Part shown: positions 42,981-53,497 of the stretch, piece by piece | Position numbering within the stretch: position 1 is the first letter of the stretch | Layout: each line of letters opens with the position of its first letter | From: AP-15 sp963750195 | Lineage (GTDB): Bacteria; Pseudomonadota; Alphaproteobacteria; ATCC43930; CGMCC-115725 | Assembly: GCA_963750195.1 (NCBI GenBank) | Contig: CAVVPS010000015.1 | Location: forward strand, 51,726-115,725 | DNA: 64,000 bases | Direction of reading: 5' to 3' | The notes under the pieces: model-generated | Told to the model about the DNA's origin: nothing | Seen by the model: the letters and a program-made list of their open reading frames with translations, nothing else | Databases searched by the model: none | Translations under genes and position numbers: made by a program

Positions 42981-43910
42981 TCAGGCGCGGGCGCGCGCTC
43001 TTTCGTCCGGATGATCGAGCGCCCCGGGCCGGAATGTTGGAACCGGGGTCGTATAACCCCAGGCCTCAGGGTCGGCGAACAGAGCCGTCAGCAACCGCCT
43101 CGTATGAACGTGGCCCGAGCGCACTCCGCGGAAATGGCCGATGATCGGCGCACCGGCAAGGTAGAGGTCGCCGACCGCGTCGAGCATCTTGTGGCGAACA
43201 AACTCGTCATCGTAGCGCAGGCCGCCGCTATTCAAGACCCGATCGCCGCTGACCACGACGACGTTGTCGAGCGAACCGCCGCGACCCAAACCCGCCTCCC
43301 GCAGGCGAGCGACTTCATCAAGAAGACCGAAGGTACGGGCGCGGCTGAGTTCGGATTTGAAGGTGCCGGCGTCGATGGCGACGCTCATACGCTGTCGCCG
43401 AATCAGCGAGCTTTCGAAATCGATCTCAAAGCTCATCGAAAAGCAGCGATCGGGAGAAAGCGTCGCCATGGCGCCGTCAGCCACGACACTGATCGGCCTC
43501 AGCACCTCGATAGCACGCCGCGGCGCATCCTGCTCGACGATGCCGGCGCATTCGATCAGAAAAACGAAAGGCGCGGCGCTGCCGTCCATGATCGGTACCT
43601 CGGGCCCGTCGAGTTCGACAACCGCGTTGTCGATCTCGGTGCCCGCCAGAGCCGCCATCAAATGCTCGACCGTACCAACGCTCGTCCCCTCGCCATCGGA
43701 CAATGCGGTGCAGCGCCCCGAGTCGACGGCGTTGACCCAATTTGCGGCGATTTCGACCTCGGCGTCGGTACGGCGGAAAACGATTCCCGTTCCCGGCGCC
43801 GCGGGCAATAAATTCATCGCCACCCGACGGCCCGAGTGAAGGCCCACCCCTCGGCAACCAATTACAGTTTTAAGCGTATGTTGCAGCGGCGCTGTGATTT
43901 CCCCCGACAT
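42981..43910 (-). CDS. lpxC: UDP-3-O-acyl-N-acetylglucosamine deacetylase
   Basis: LpxC performs the committed step of lipid A synthesis. The 309-residue zinc enzyme has GCRGVGLHSGRRV at the start, the first zinc His in SVGTVEHLMAALAGTEIDNA, and later FVRHKMLDAVGDLYLAGAPI, which supplies the other zinc ligands (His, Asp), followed by HFRGVRSGH. It follows ftsZ at the end of the dcw cluster, linking peptidoglycan and LPS synthesis. Confidence 0.95.
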   Translation of the reverse strand: MSGEITAPLQHTLKTVIGCRGVGLHSGRRVAMNLLPAAPGTGIVFRRTDAEVEIAANWVNAVDSGRCTALSDGEGTSVGTVEHLMAALAGTEIDNAVVELDGPEVPIMDGSAAPFVFLIECAGIVEQDAPRRAIEVLRPISVVADGAMATLSPDRCFSMSFEIDFESSLIRRQRMSVAIDAGTFKSELSRARTFGLLDEVARLREAGLGRGGSLDNVVVVSGDRVLNSGGLRYDDEFVRHKMLDAVGDLYLAGAPIIGHFRGVRSGHVHTRRLLTALFADPEAWGYTTPVPTFRPGALDHPDERARARA

Positions 43911-44123
43911 GCGATTGACTCTCGAACCATTGTCCCCCGACGGATAAACCTACTCGCGCGAACGGACCGCCCCAAATCACTCTTTATTGCCGATTGTTGC
44001 ATTGCGGTGACGGAGAACACTACCCGGATCAAGCATTTAGCCATGCCAGTACAACAGTCATGAAATTAATATACCGACGCTGTTTCGGCTCGAGCGAGGG
44101 AAGGTGCGGCGTCCTCATCGGGT

Positions 44124-45632
44124 TCAGTTCGCCTGACGCCGCAAGAAGGCGGGAATGTCGAGCAGATCGTCCTCCTTCGACCCCGGCCGATCCTCGGGTT
44201 CCAGCGAAGCGAGCCGTGGCTGGGCCGGATTGATGGCGGGCGGGATCGGCTGCCGGGCTCGCTCCGGCGCCGGCGGCGCGGAGCGAGCCCGGCCTACGCC
44301 GGTGACGCGCTCGATCAAGCTCGGCACGCGACCTTTTGGTTTTGGGGCGGCATCGCGCATTGGCGGGGTTACCGGCACTGCCGGCTGTGTCAGCGGGACC
44401 GGGCGGGCTGGACCGGCATCGACCGGCCTGGGGGCGATGAACGCACCCCCGCGGATCGCAACGCTTTCGGCCGCTGCCGCCTCCTGCGGCACTGGCTCAC
44501 TGTCATGCTCGGCGCGGGCGGCTTCTCGTCCAGCATCGAGCGGCGGCTGCGCCGCGTTCTGGGTCAGCACTGGCTGAGTATAGCCCCCGGAAGTCGCTTC
44601 GCGGAGCGCCGGCACGGTCTCCCTGTTGCTGACCAGGCTGATCGCCGGACGCGCCTGAGAAAGCGCCTCGGCGTCAATGCCAGTAGCGACGACCGAGATC
44701 CGCATCTTGCCTGACAAGGTTTCGTCAAAAGTCGAACCGAAGATGATGTTGGCTTCGGGATCGACCTCCTCGCGGATGCGATTGGCAGCCTCATCGACCT
44801 CAAACAAAGTCATATCGGGGCCGCCGGTGATGTTGATCAGAACGCCCTTGGCGCCTTTCATCGATACGTCCTCGAGCAGCGGGTTCGAGATCGCAGCCTC
44901 GGCGGCGTCGATCGACCGGCGGTCGCCTTCGGCCTCGCCGGTGCCCATCATCGCCTTGCCCATCTCGCTCATCACCGTGCGGATATCGGCGAAGTCGAGG
45001 TTGATCAGGCCCGGCATCACCATCAGGTCGGTTACGCCGCGCACGCCCGAATGCAAGACGTCATCCGCCATCTTGAAGGCATCGGCAAACGTCGTCCGGT
45101 CATTGGCTACACGAAACAGGTTTTGGTTCGGAATGATGATTAAAGTGTCGACGAATTTCTGCAGCTCCTCGATCCCGGCTTCAGCGATCCGCATACGGTG
45201 AGTGCCCTCGAAATGAAAGGGCTTGGTCACGACGCCGATCGTCAGAATGCCCAATTCGCGGGCGATACGGGCGATTACCGGCGCACCGCCGGTACCGGTG
45301 CCCCCGCCCATGCCGGCGGTGATGAACACCATATTCAAGTCCTGCATCGCTTCGAGGATTTCGTCGAGCGCTTCTTCGGCTGCGGCGCGCCCGACATCGG
45401 GGCGGGACCCGGCGCCGAGCCCGCGGGTAACGCCGATCCCCAGCTGGATTTTGCGGTGGGCGGTCGATTGCTGCATCGCCTGCGCATCGGTATTGCAGAC
45501 GACGAACTCACAGCCGACCAAATTCGAGCGGATCATATTGTTGACGGCGTTTCCCCCGGCGCCGCCCACCCCGACAACGGTGATTCGGGGCTTCATCTCC
45601 TGCTCGTCCCTCGGGATGCTCAGATTGATCAT
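44124..45632 (-). CDS. ftsZ: Cell division protein FtsZ
   Basis: The tubulin-like GTPase forms the Z-ring. The GTP-binding signature is GMGGGTGTGGAPVI at ~residue 107, with VVGVGGAGGNAVNNMI at the N-terminus and NLDFADIRTVMSEMGKAMMG for T7-loop catalysis. After ~residue 330 comes a long Pro/Arg/Ala-rich disordered linker typical of alphaproteobacteria, ending in the conserved tail DDLLDIPAFLRRQAN that binds FtsA. 502 residues. It lies 131 bases after ftsA, leaving room for its own promoter. Confidence 0.97.
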   Translation of the reverse strand: MINLSIPRDEQEMKPRITVVGVGGAGGNAVNNMIRSNLVGCEFVVCNTDAQAMQQSTAHRKIQLGIGVTRGLGAGSRPDVGRAAAEEALDEILEAMQDLNMVFITAGMGGGTGTGGAPVIARIARELGILTIGVVTKPFHFEGTHRMRIAEAGIEELQKFVDTLIIIPNQNLFRVANDRTTFADAFKMADDVLHSGVRGVTDLMVMPGLINLDFADIRTVMSEMGKAMMGTGEAEGDRRSIDAAEAAISNPLLEDVSMKGAKGVLINITGGPDMTLFEVDEAANRIREEVDPEANIIFGSTFDETLSGKMRISVVATGIDAEALSQARPAISLVSNRETVPALREATSGGYTQPVLTQNAAQPPLDAGREAARAEHDSEPVPQEAAAAESVAIRGGAFIAPRPVDAGPARPVPLTQPAVPVTPPMRDAAPKPKGRVPSLIERVTGVGRARSAPPAPERARQPIPPAINPAQPRLASLEPEDRPGSKEDDLLDIPAFLRRQAN

Positions 45633-45763
45633 ATGTCCTCCACTGCTTCGCGGCCTCGATCATGCCCGGAAGGATCCGGGCTTCCCCCTCTTTTGGCCGA
45701 CATCGACTTAGCCGGTTTTGTCCGGTACCGGTAGTCGCGCTGGCATCAAAACGACAATTTCTC

Positions 45764-47125
45764 TCAGATGTTCTCCCGCAGCCAATGGCCGAGTCGGCCA
45801 ATGATCCCGTTTGGGGGCCCTGCCGACGCGCGCACAGCGTGCGGCGTCTCGGCGCGCTGCGACATCGCGAAATGGAGCAGACCTGCGGCGGCCGAGAATG
45901 CCGGACCACCAGTTGCCTCGGCGAGGCCGGCGACGCGCTGCGGGCGCCCGAGACGAACCTGCTTGTCGAGGATCAGGCCGGCGAATTCGCGAACACCATG
46001 CAGTTGACAGGCCCCTCCGGTCAGCACCACGCGCCGTCCGGCGATCTTGTCGAACCCACTCGCTTCGAGCCGATTGCGCACGAGCTCGAAAGTCTCTTCG
46101 ATGCGCGGCGCGATGATACCGACGAGTAGCGATTTCGGCACATGGTTGACATGTCCCTCTTCCTCTTCGCCGATCTGGGGAACCGCAATCATCTCGCGCT
46201 CGTCGGTGCTGGCGGAAACGGCGGTGCCGAACAGCGTTTTCAGCCGCTCGGCGTGAGCGACCGGGGTGGACAGCCCACGGGCGATATCGTTGGTTACGTG
46301 ACAGCCGCCCACCGGCACCAAATCGGCAAAGATCAGATTGCCATCGAAAAACACTCCGATCGTCGTCGTTCCGCCGCCCATGTCGATCACAGTCACCCCG
46401 AGGCCGATTTCGTCCTCGACAAGGCAGGAGAGGCCTGCGGCGTAAGGGCTGACGACCAACGCCTCGACATCGAGATGCGAGCGCCCGATCGCTGCCGTGT
46501 GGTTACGTACCCCACCGGCGCCGGCCGTCACCACGTTCATGTTGACGCCCAGTCGCTCGCCATACATGCCGCGCGGGTCGCGAATACCGCGGCTGTCGTC
46601 GATCGAGAACCCGACCGGCACCGAGTGGATGATCTGGCGGTCGCCGGGCTCGCGCAGCAAATAGCCTTGATCGAGCACGCGCTGCAATTCGGCCTCGCCA
46701 ACCTCGCGCCCGGCGATGCCGATCTCAGCCTTGATGATGCGCGAAGCCGAGAAACCGCCCGACAAATTGGTCACCACCTGCTCGATCGTTTCCTTTGCCA
46801 TTTCCTCGGCGGCGTGCACCGCATTGACGATCGAGGCCCCAGCTGCTTCGAGATCGACAATCGTCCCGTTGCGCAGGCCGCGCGAAATTTGATGACCGAT
46901 GCCGATGACCTGCGGTTTCTCGGGCTCGACCCGGGCAATAAAGCAGCACACTTTGGTCGTGCCGATATCGAGCGCTGCGACCACGCTGCCGTGCGGCCGA
47001 TGATGCGGTTTGGGCGGTCGCGGCGCCCGGCGCGACTTGCTCTTTTCTCTCTTTTCGCGCTTTGCGGTTGTCGCGGTCTCCTTCGGGTCGCTCGCGCGCA
47101 TCAACACTTGGTCCATCGCGGTCAT
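45764..47125 (-). CDS. ftsA: Cell division protein FtsA
   Basis: An actin-like protein that tethers FtsZ to the membrane. VAALDIGTTKVCCFIA (phosphate 1), IDMGGGTTTIGVFF (phosphate 2) and VVLTGGACQLHGVREFAGLI (adenosine) are present, with the 1C (SHS2) domain between. The C-terminus IGRLGHWLRENI is the amphipathic membrane-targeting helix. ATG 47125 overlaps the ftsQ stop by four bases. The first ~60 residues form a basic Arg/Lys-rich extension before the core. Confidence 0.95.
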   Translation of the reverse strand: MTAMDQVLMRASDPKETATTAKREKREKSKSRRAPRPPKPHHRPHGSVVAALDIGTTKVCCFIARVEPEKPQVIGIGHQISRGLRNGTIVDLEAAGASIVNAVHAAEEMAKETIEQVVTNLSGGFSASRIIKAEIGIAGREVGEAELQRVLDQGYLLREPGDRQIIHSVPVGFSIDDSRGIRDPRGMYGERLGVNMNVVTAGAGGVRNHTAAIGRSHLDVEALVVSPYAAGLSCLVEDEIGLGVTVIDMGGGTTTIGVFFDGNLIFADLVPVGGCHVTNDIARGLSTPVAHAERLKTLFGTAVSASTDEREMIAVPQIGEEEEGHVNHVPKSLLVGIIAPRIEETFELVRNRLEASGFDKIAGRRVVLTGGACQLHGVREFAGLILDKQVRLGRPQRVAGLAEATGGPAFSAAAGLLHFAMSQRAETPHAVRASAGPPNGIIGRLGHWLRENI

Positions 47126-47979
47126 GTATTCTTCGCCGGCAGGCGTCCTTTCTTGGCTGTCGGGGCTTCCTTTGGCGGTTCTGGGACGACACGCACGACG
47201 AGCCGGTCGGGCAAACGCATGTCGATGACCTGAACGTTGCGCTTCAGAATAGCGCTCGATCGTTGGAGGCGGGCGAGATCGGCCCACGCTCCCGCTGGGT
47301 CGTCCGCAGGGAGCAAAACGTCGATCGAATTGTCGATGCGCAAATTCCAGCGTCGGCCGCCGACCTGCACCGCTGCGGTGACGCGTGAGGCGAGGTCGGG
47401 TTGGCTCGCTAGCATCGCCAATAGTTCGCTCGCGTGGCTCGCCGCGTCTTCACCGACGACAAGAGGCAGCTTGGCGAACTGGGCGAGACGGGAGACCGGG
47501 ATTACAGCGCCGGTGCGATCGATCAACTCGATCTTGCCGGCGTGCTGCCACAAGGCCAGCGGCGAGCGCTCGACAAGGCGGACATAGAGCGTATCGGGAA
47601 GCCGACGCTCGATCAGCGCGGAGCGGACCCATGGCAGACTTTCGAGCTGCTGCTTGGCGCGGGCCGGATCGACCGCCAGGATCGGAGTGCCGGGCCGAGC
47701 GCCGAGCGCATTGAGGATCGTTTCGCGATCGGTAGTTTCGCGCCCCTCGACCCGGATGTCGGCGACCCGCAACCCGATCGCCCCACTGGCGCCGAGCAGA
47801 CGATTCGAGGCGCTATGGATGACGGACTGGCCGAGCGAGGATCGGCTGAACAGGGCGGTGCCGTAAACGGCGACGGCGAGAAATGCGGGGGCGCCGATCC
47901 ACCAGGCGAGACGACGGAGTTGTCCGGTCCAGCCAGGGCGGCGGCGTCGCATCGGCGCCGCCGCCCTTACTCCTCGCAT
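47122..47979 (-). CDS. ftsQ: Cell division protein FtsQ
   Basis: A bitopic divisome protein: basic N-terminus, one membrane helix (APAFLAVAVYGTALF), POTRA domain beginning RVADIRVEGRETTDRETILN, and a beta domain with WVRSALIERRLPDTLYVRLV. ATG 47979 is preferred because GGAG lies 8 bases upstream; GTG 48000 overlaps ddl further, and ATG 47952 lacks a well-placed ribosome site. FtsQ joins FtsB/L to the early divisome. Confidence 0.92.
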   Translation of the reverse strand: MRGVRAAAPMRRRRPGWTGQLRRLAWWIGAPAFLAVAVYGTALFSRSSLGQSVIHSASNRLLGASGAIGLRVADIRVEGRETTDRETILNALGARPGTPILAVDPARAKQQLESLPWVRSALIERRLPDTLYVRLVERSPLALWQHAGKIELIDRTGAVIPVSRLAQFAKLPLVVGEDAASHASELLAMLASQPDLASRVTAAVQVGGRRWNLRIDNSIDVLLPADDPAGAWADLARLQRSSAILKRNVQVIDMRLPDRLVVRVVPEPPKEAPTAKKGRLPAKNT

Positions 47980-48887
47980 ACCGCGTTCTCCACGATCCAC
48001 ACCACTAATTCGTCAAAGCCGATGCCGGCATGGCGGGCAATATCGGGCACCAAGGAAGTCGGGGTCATACCCGGCTGGGTGTTGACCTCCAGCAGATAAA
48101 GCCGGCCGTCGCCCTCTGGCGTGTCGTCGTAGCGCAAATCAGCCCGGCTGATCCCACGGCAGCCGAGCGCGCAGTGGGCGCGGAGTGCGATGTCGAGCGT
48201 CTCCTCGTAGATCCGAGCGGGGATGGGGGCCGGCACCAGGTGATCGGAGCCTCCTTGCGCATATTTCGCGGTGTAGTCGTAAAAGCTGCCGCGAGGGACG
48301 ATTTCGCAAACTCCGAGCGCTCGGTCGCCCATCACCGCGACGGTCAACTCACGCCCGGGAATAAAGCGCTCAACCATGATTTCGCTGCCGAAGCGCCAGC
48401 TCATGACCTCCTCGCGCCAGGAGTTGTCGCCGACCCGAACGATGCGCACGCCGACGCTGGATCCCTGATTGGTCGGCTTGACGACAAAGGGTGCGGGCAG
48501 CGGATCGTGCCGCGCGAGTTCTTCGGGGCTGGCGACGAAATCCTCGACGACTGGCAGTCCAGCGGCCCGAAAGACCGTCTTTGCCGTCGGCTTGTGCATT
48601 GCCAGAGCCGATGCGAGTACGCCCGAATGGGTGTAGGGGATTGCCAGCATCTCGAAGACGGCCTGGATCGTACCGTCTTCGCCGCCGATGCCGTGCAGGG
48701 CGTTGAAGATCACCTCGGGGCGGGGCTGGAGGGCACGCAGCAATGCCGGGAGGTCGCGGCCGACATCGACAGTCCTGACCCGATAGCCGTGGTCGATGAG
48801 CGCCTTGGCGCATTCCCGCCCGCTCGACAGTGACACCTCGCGTTCGGGCGACCAGCCACCCATCAGCAAAGCGACGGTTTTGGTCAC
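47967..48887 (-). CDS. ddl: D-alanine--D-alanine ligase
   Basis: Ddl makes D-Ala-D-Ala for MurF. The ATP-grasp enzyme shows VALLMGGWSPEREVSLSSGR, FNALHGIGGEDGTIQAVFEM, PFVVKPTNQGSSVGVRIV, and LYLLEVNTQPGMTPTSLVPD (Mg ligands). GTG 48887, 4 bases after the murB stop, gives a 306-residue protein of normal length. The longer frame to 49007 reads into murB antiphase and is rejected. Confidence 0.95.
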   Translation of the reverse strand: MTKTVALLMGGWSPEREVSLSSGRECAKALIDHGYRVRTVDVGRDLPALLRALQPRPEVIFNALHGIGGEDGTIQAVFEMLAIPYTHSGVLASALAMHKPTAKTVFRAAGLPVVEDFVASPEELARHDPLPAPFVVKPTNQGSSVGVRIVRVGDNSWREEVMSWRFGSEIMVERFIPGRELTVAVMGDRALGVCEIVPRGSFYDYTAKYAQGGSDHLVPAPIPARIYEETLDIALRAHCALGCRGISRADLRYDDTPEGDGRLYLLEVNTQPGMTPTSLVPDIARHAGIGFDELVVWIVENAVCEE

Positions 48888-48891
48888 CGCT

Positions 48892-49846
48892 TCAGCACCC
48901 CTCAGAGATTGGCTCGACGCCGGAAAGGGGCCGGCCGACACGGCGGATTTCCCATTCGAGCACGACCCCGGTCGCGTCGTAAACTCGGCGTCGCACTTCC
49001 TCACCAAGCCCTTCGAGATCGGCGGCGATGGCGTCGCCAGTGTTGATCAGAAAATTCGCGTGCTGTGGCGATACCATCGCCCCTCCGCGCACCAAACCGC
49101 GGCAGCCGGCAAGGTCGATCACGCGCCAGGCCGCGTCGCCCGGGGGGTTCTTGAAGGTCGAGCCGCCGGTGCGGCTGCGGATCGGCTGAGTCGCCTCGCG
49201 CGATTGCCTGATCTCAGCCATCCGCCGGGCGATAATGGCCGGATCGCCGTGGGCGCCGCGCAGTCGAGCCTCGACGAAAATCCAGTCCTCTTCGAGTCCG
49301 CAATGGCGGTAGGAAAACCTCATCGAATCGACCGCAATCAGGTGGGAAGCGCCGCTGCGGTCGAGCGCTGTTGCGGAAACCAGGATATCCTTGGTCTCAC
49401 GGCCATAGGCGCCGGCATTCATACGCAACCCGCCGCCGATCGTCCCCGGGATTCCGGAGAGGAATTCAAGCCCGGCGATCCCGGCCTTGGCAGCAGCCAG
49501 CGCGATGTTGAGGTGGAGCGCCCCGGCGCCGGCCACCACTTCGCTCCCGTCGACGGAAACGCCGGCAAGGCCGCGGCCCAGCCGGATCGTGACACCGGGA
49601 AGCCCGCCGTCGCGGATCAGTAAATTGGAGCCCCCGCCGAGCACCGTTACCGGGACTTCCGGCGGGAGCGCCGCGAGGAACGCAGAGAGGTCTGCGCAGT
49701 CTGCGGGTCGGTACAGTACTTCCGCCAGGTCCGCCGACACCGAACCAAGTCTGCTTTCCGATCAGTGCATTCGCGATCAGCCCGCCGCGCAAATGGCCAA
49801 GCGCCGCAATCGGCGGGGATATGGCTTCCGCGTGCAGCGCGATCAT
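48892..49846 (-). CDS. murB: UDP-N-acetylenolpyruvoylglucosamine reductase (one-base shift)
   Basis: MurB reduces UDP-GlcNAc-enolpyruvate with NADPH/FAD. FAD-binding VTVLGGGSNLLIRDGGLPGV, catalytic-region GIPGTIGGGLRMNAGAYG and SRTGGSTFKNP are clear. ATG 49846 (MIALHAEAISPP...TWFGVGGP) lies in the upstream frame. At ~49726 one G too many in CTGG shifts it out of the main frame (AEVLYRPADCADLSAFLAAL). Removing it gives VGGPAEVLYRPAD, the normal MurB sequence. No stop separates it from murC as read. Confidence 0.92.
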
Positions 49847-51268
49847 CCGAACTCGCTCGCGATTTTCCAGGGCGGCGAGTGCGCCGGGCAGGCTGTTGGC
49901 CCAAGCGGTGATAGAGCCGGCGCCGAGGCACACCACCATGTCGCCGGGGAGGGCCAGCTCGGCGGTCAGCGACGCGAGATCGCCGGGGTCGGCGAGCGCG
50001 CGCACGTTGCGATGACCGTGCTCGATCAGCCCGGCGACGATCGCGTCCCTGGTTACGCCCTCGATCGGCGCCTCGCCGGCGGCATAAATATCGGCGACGA
50101 GAACCATGTCGGCATCGTTGAAGCAGGTACAGAACCCCTCGAACAGGTGGGACACACGGCTGTAGCGGTGGGGTTGCACGACAGCGATGACTTTGCCCGC
50201 GACGATCGCGCGCGCCGCCTTCAGTACCGCCGCAATCTCGACCGGATGGTGGCCGTAATCGTCGATCACCGTCACGCCGTTCCATTCGCCGGTCTTGGTG
50301 AAGCGACGCTTGACCCCTTTAAAATTGCGCAAGGCCACGCGCAGCGCGTCGTCGCCGAGTCCGAGCGCCTCGGCAACTGCAGCGGCGGCCAGCGAATTCT
50401 GGACGTTGTGCCGGCCGAACATCGGTAAATACAGGTCCGGAACCGTACGTCCACGCTCCGTCACGCTATCCGATACGACGATGTCGTAGCGAGCCCCGTC
50501 ACGCCCGAGCCTGAGGTCAATGGCGCGGATATCGGCTTGCGGGCTCATCCCGTAGGTCAGCACCCGGCGATCCGACAATTTTGGGATCATCGCCTGCACG
50601 ATCGGGTGATCAATGCACAGTGCCGCGAAACCGTAGAACGGAATGTTTCCGACAAAGGTCTCGAACGCCTGGCGTAGCGCGTCGAAACTGCCGAAAAAAT
50701 CGAGATGCTCGGGATCGATATTTGTGACGATTGCGCCGGTCGCCGGCAGCCGGGCGAAGGTTCCGTCGCTCTCGTCGGCCTCGACCACCATCCAGTCGCC
50801 GGCGCCAAGCCGGGTATTGGTGCCGTACGCATTGATGATGCCGCCATTGATCACGGTCGGATCAAGCTGGGCGGTCTCGAGCAGAGCGCCGATCATTGAG
50901 GTCGTCGTCGTCTTGCCATGGGTGCCGGCGACCGCCAACGACCATTTAAGCCGCATCAGCTCGCCCAGCATCTCGGCACGCCGCACTACCGGCAGCCGTC
51001 GCCCTCGGGCCGCGACGATTTCGGGGTTGTCGGGCGCTACCGCCGAGGAGATCACGACGACCTCGGCGGAGCCGAGATTGCCCGCCTCGTGCCCGATCGC
51101 CACCGGGATGCCCAGCTCGACCAAGCGACGTACGTTCGCCCCATCGGCGAGGTCGCTGCCCTGCACGCGATAGCCGAGATTGTGCAGAACCTCGGCGATG
51201 CCGCTCATCCCGATGCCGCCGATGCCAACAAAATGCAACGGCCCGATGGTCAGCGGCAGCGCCCTCAT
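49843..51268 (-). CDS. murC: UDP-N-acetylmuramate--L-alanine ligase
   Basis: MurC adds L-Ala to UDP-MurNAc. HFVGIGGIGMSGIAEVLHNL is the N-terminal nucleotide fold, AVAGTHGKTTTTSMIGALLE the P-loop, DESDGTFARLPATGAIVTNI the Mul-ligase core, and VVQPHRYSRVSHLFEGFCTC the C-terminal domain. ATG 51268 overlaps the murG stop (ATGA). As read, the frame passes through LPGALAALENRERVR straight into MurB with no stop. Dropping one A from a four-A run (49863-49866) would end it at TGA 49843, overlapping the murB ATG. Confidence 0.92.
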
Positions 51269-52382
51269 GCCGCGTATCCCTCGGACGCGTTGCCGGGTTC
51301 GAGCGCCAGCGCCAGCAGCGCCAGACGGCGGGCTGCATCGCGCCGGCCGAAGCCCTGTGCGCGCTGCGCTGCTCGAAGTCAGCGAAGCGCCGTCACCGAG
51401 GAGACCCTGTAGCCGAGCCGCGAGGGTATCGGGGCGGAGGTCCGTCTGCGCGACAACCCATCCGCCGCCGGCTGCGGCGAAAGCCTGGGCGTTCGCGGTT
51501 TGGTGGTCGTCGGTTGCGTGCGGGTAAGGGATCAGCAATGCCGGCCGACCTATAGCGGAGAGCTCGGCCACAGTCGAGGCGCCGGCCCGGCAGATCGCCA
51601 AATGTGCACGCGCCATCCGCCGCGGCACATCGGTGAAAAAGCTATCGATCTCTGCGGCGATGCCGGTTTCGGCGTAGGCTTCGGCGACTGAGGCTAGATC
51701 CTCGGGGCGCGCCTGCTGGGTCACCCTGAGCGCAGCGCGCATGTCCGGTGGCAACGCCGCGAGGGCCGGCGGCACAATCTCGCTCAGAGCCCGGGCGCCT
51801 TGGCTGCCGCCAAGGATCAGCAACTCGATCTTCCCGCCCGGCAGTGGCGGCTCATAGCTGGGCTCGCCGATGGCGAGGACTCCCTGCCTAACCGGGTTCC
51901 CGGTATAGACGGAGCGGGCCCGGTCGGCGGGGCGCATCCCCGCGGTCTCAGGAAAACCGCTGGCAATCCGCCTCATCCTGGGCGCCAGCAGCTTGTTGGC
52001 TCGGCCGAGAACCGCGTTCTGCTCGTGGATGAGGGTCGCCAGTCCAAGCGACGCGGCAGCCAGCATCGTCGGCACCGACGGATAGCCGCCGAAGCCGACG
52101 ATTGCCTGTGGCGACAACTGGCGCAGCAGCCGGCGCGCCTGAACGATACCGGCCGCCAGCTCGGCCAGCCCATGAGCGGCCCGAACCGGGCCGCCGCCGA
52201 GCCTTCCGGAACGCACGCAGTGAACCGCGACTCCGCGAACGCCCAGGGCAAAGGCATCGGCTCGCGACATCGGTCAGCAGGTGGACCTGCCGGCCGCGTT
52301 CAACCAGTTCGGCCGCCACAGCCTCGGCCGGGAACAAGTGGCCGCCGGTGCCACCTGCGGCAAGAGCGATAGTGGTGCTCAC
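51265..52382 (-). CDS. murG: Lipid II synthase MurG (two one-base shifts)
   Basis: MurG adds GlcNAc to lipid I. The start GTG 52382 reads STTIALAAGGTGGHLFPAEA, with the family's GGTGGH loop. Near 52267 one extra base moves to RADAFALGVRGVAVHCVRSG, and the frame runs through GFGGYPSVPTMLAAASLG, HEQNAVLGRANKLL and GGSQGARALSEIVPPAL. Near 51360 a second extra base leads to QGFGRRDAARRLALLALALE and a stop at 51265. The restored protein is ~371 residues. Overlaps ftsW (GTGA) and murC (ATGA). Confidence 0.92.
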
Positions 52383-53497
52383 AGAGCGCTTCCCGCTAGC
52401 CGGCGGCGGGTCAGCGCAAGCAACATCCCCATCCCCAACCCGAGAGCGAGCATCGAGGAGCCGCCGTAAGACAAAAACGGCAATGTCATCCCCTTGGTCG
52501 GCATCATGTGCAAGGTCGAGGCCATGTTAATGGCCGCTTGAAGCCCGAATTGGATCAACAAGCCGGTAGCCGACAGCAGCACGAACAGGTTGCCCTCCTG
52601 GCGCAGGCGCGAAAACCCGCGCAACACGACAAAGGCGAAGAGGCCGACAACGAAAAGGCAAACGATCAGGCCCAATTCCTCGCCGGCAACCGCGAACACG
52701 AAATCGGCGTGCGCATCGGGCAGCACATATTTGATCGTGCCCTCGCCCGGGCCACGCCCCCACAATCCGCCATTGGCGAAAGCTTCGAGCGAGCGGCTGA
52801 CCTGATAGCTGTCGCCGCTTGCCGGATCGAGGAAATGATCGACTCGGATCCTGACATGCGGCAAGCAAGTATAGGCTCCGGCCAGCGCACCAATTCCTCC
52901 AAGGCCGAACAACACGACCCAATAGAGCCGCAGACCAGCCATGTAAAATTGTCCAAACCATACTGTCGCCACCACCACCGCCATGCCGATGTCGGGCTGC
53001 GCGATCAGCATCCCGACGATCAGCAACAGCAATGCGGCAGAGATCAGGTTGCCCGGAAATCTCCGGCGCAGCTTTTGCTCGGAGAACAGCCAGGCGGCGA
53101 CGACGGCAAAGGTAGGCTTGACAAACTCGGAGGGCTGCAACGACAGCAACGGCAGATTGATCCATCGCCGCGCTCCCTTGATTTCACCGCCGACGACAAA
53201 AGTCATCGCCAGCAGCAGCATTCCGATGCCAAAGCCGATAAAGGCTATGCGACGAACCGTCCGCGGCGTTTGCAGCGAGATCAGCCACATCACACCGATC
53301 GTAACCGGCAGGAGGGACAGATAACGGCGTACGAAATGCATGCCGTCATAGCCGATTCGCTCGGCGACCGCCGGGCTCGCCGCCAGGCTCATCAACACGC
53401 CGAAACCCATCAAGACGCTGAGCGCGGCGAGGCTCCATCGATCGACGGTCCACCACCAACGCGCTACCGGGCTTTGATCGATGCGGGCGAACCTCAT
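52379..53497 (-). CDS. ftsW: Peptidoglycan glycosyltransferase/divisome protein FtsW
   Basis: A SEDS polymerase of 372 residues with about ten membrane helices, including GARRWINLPLLSLQPSEFVK, AQPDIGMAVVV, the conserved Asp region, YQVSRSLEAFANGGLWGRGP and TLPFLSYGGSSMLALGLGMG. It polymerises septal glycan with FtsI. ATG 53497 gives MRFARIDQSPVARWWWTVDR. Upstream frame to 53587 lacks support. murD, expected just upstream, is absent. Confidence 0.95.
   Translation of the reverse strand: MRFARIDQSPVARWWWTVDRWSLAALSVLMGFGVLMSLAASPAVAERIGYDGMHFVRRYLSLLPVTIGVMWLISLQTPRTVRRIAFIGFGIGMLLLAMTFVVGGEIKGARRWINLPLLSLQPSEFVKPTFAVVAAWLFSEQKLRRRFPGNLISAALLLLIVGMLIAQPDIGMAVVVATVWFGQFYMAGLRLYWVVLFGLGGIGALAGAYTCLPHVRIRVDHFLDPASGDSYQVSRSLEAFANGGLWGRGPGEGTIKYVLPDAHADFVFAVAGEELGLIVCLFVVGLFAFVVLRGFSRLRQEGNLFVLLSATGLLIQFGLQAAINMASTLHMMPTKGMTLPFLSYGGSSMLALGLGMGMLLALTRRRLAGSAL

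Noticed and set aside
48888..49007. Longer ddl reading frame starting inside murB
   Set aside because: The extra residues overlap murB and are not Ddl-like. GTG 48887 gives the family start.
49487..50428. Plus-strand frame opposite murC/murB
   Set aside because: Antisense shadow. No recognisable sequence or start signal.
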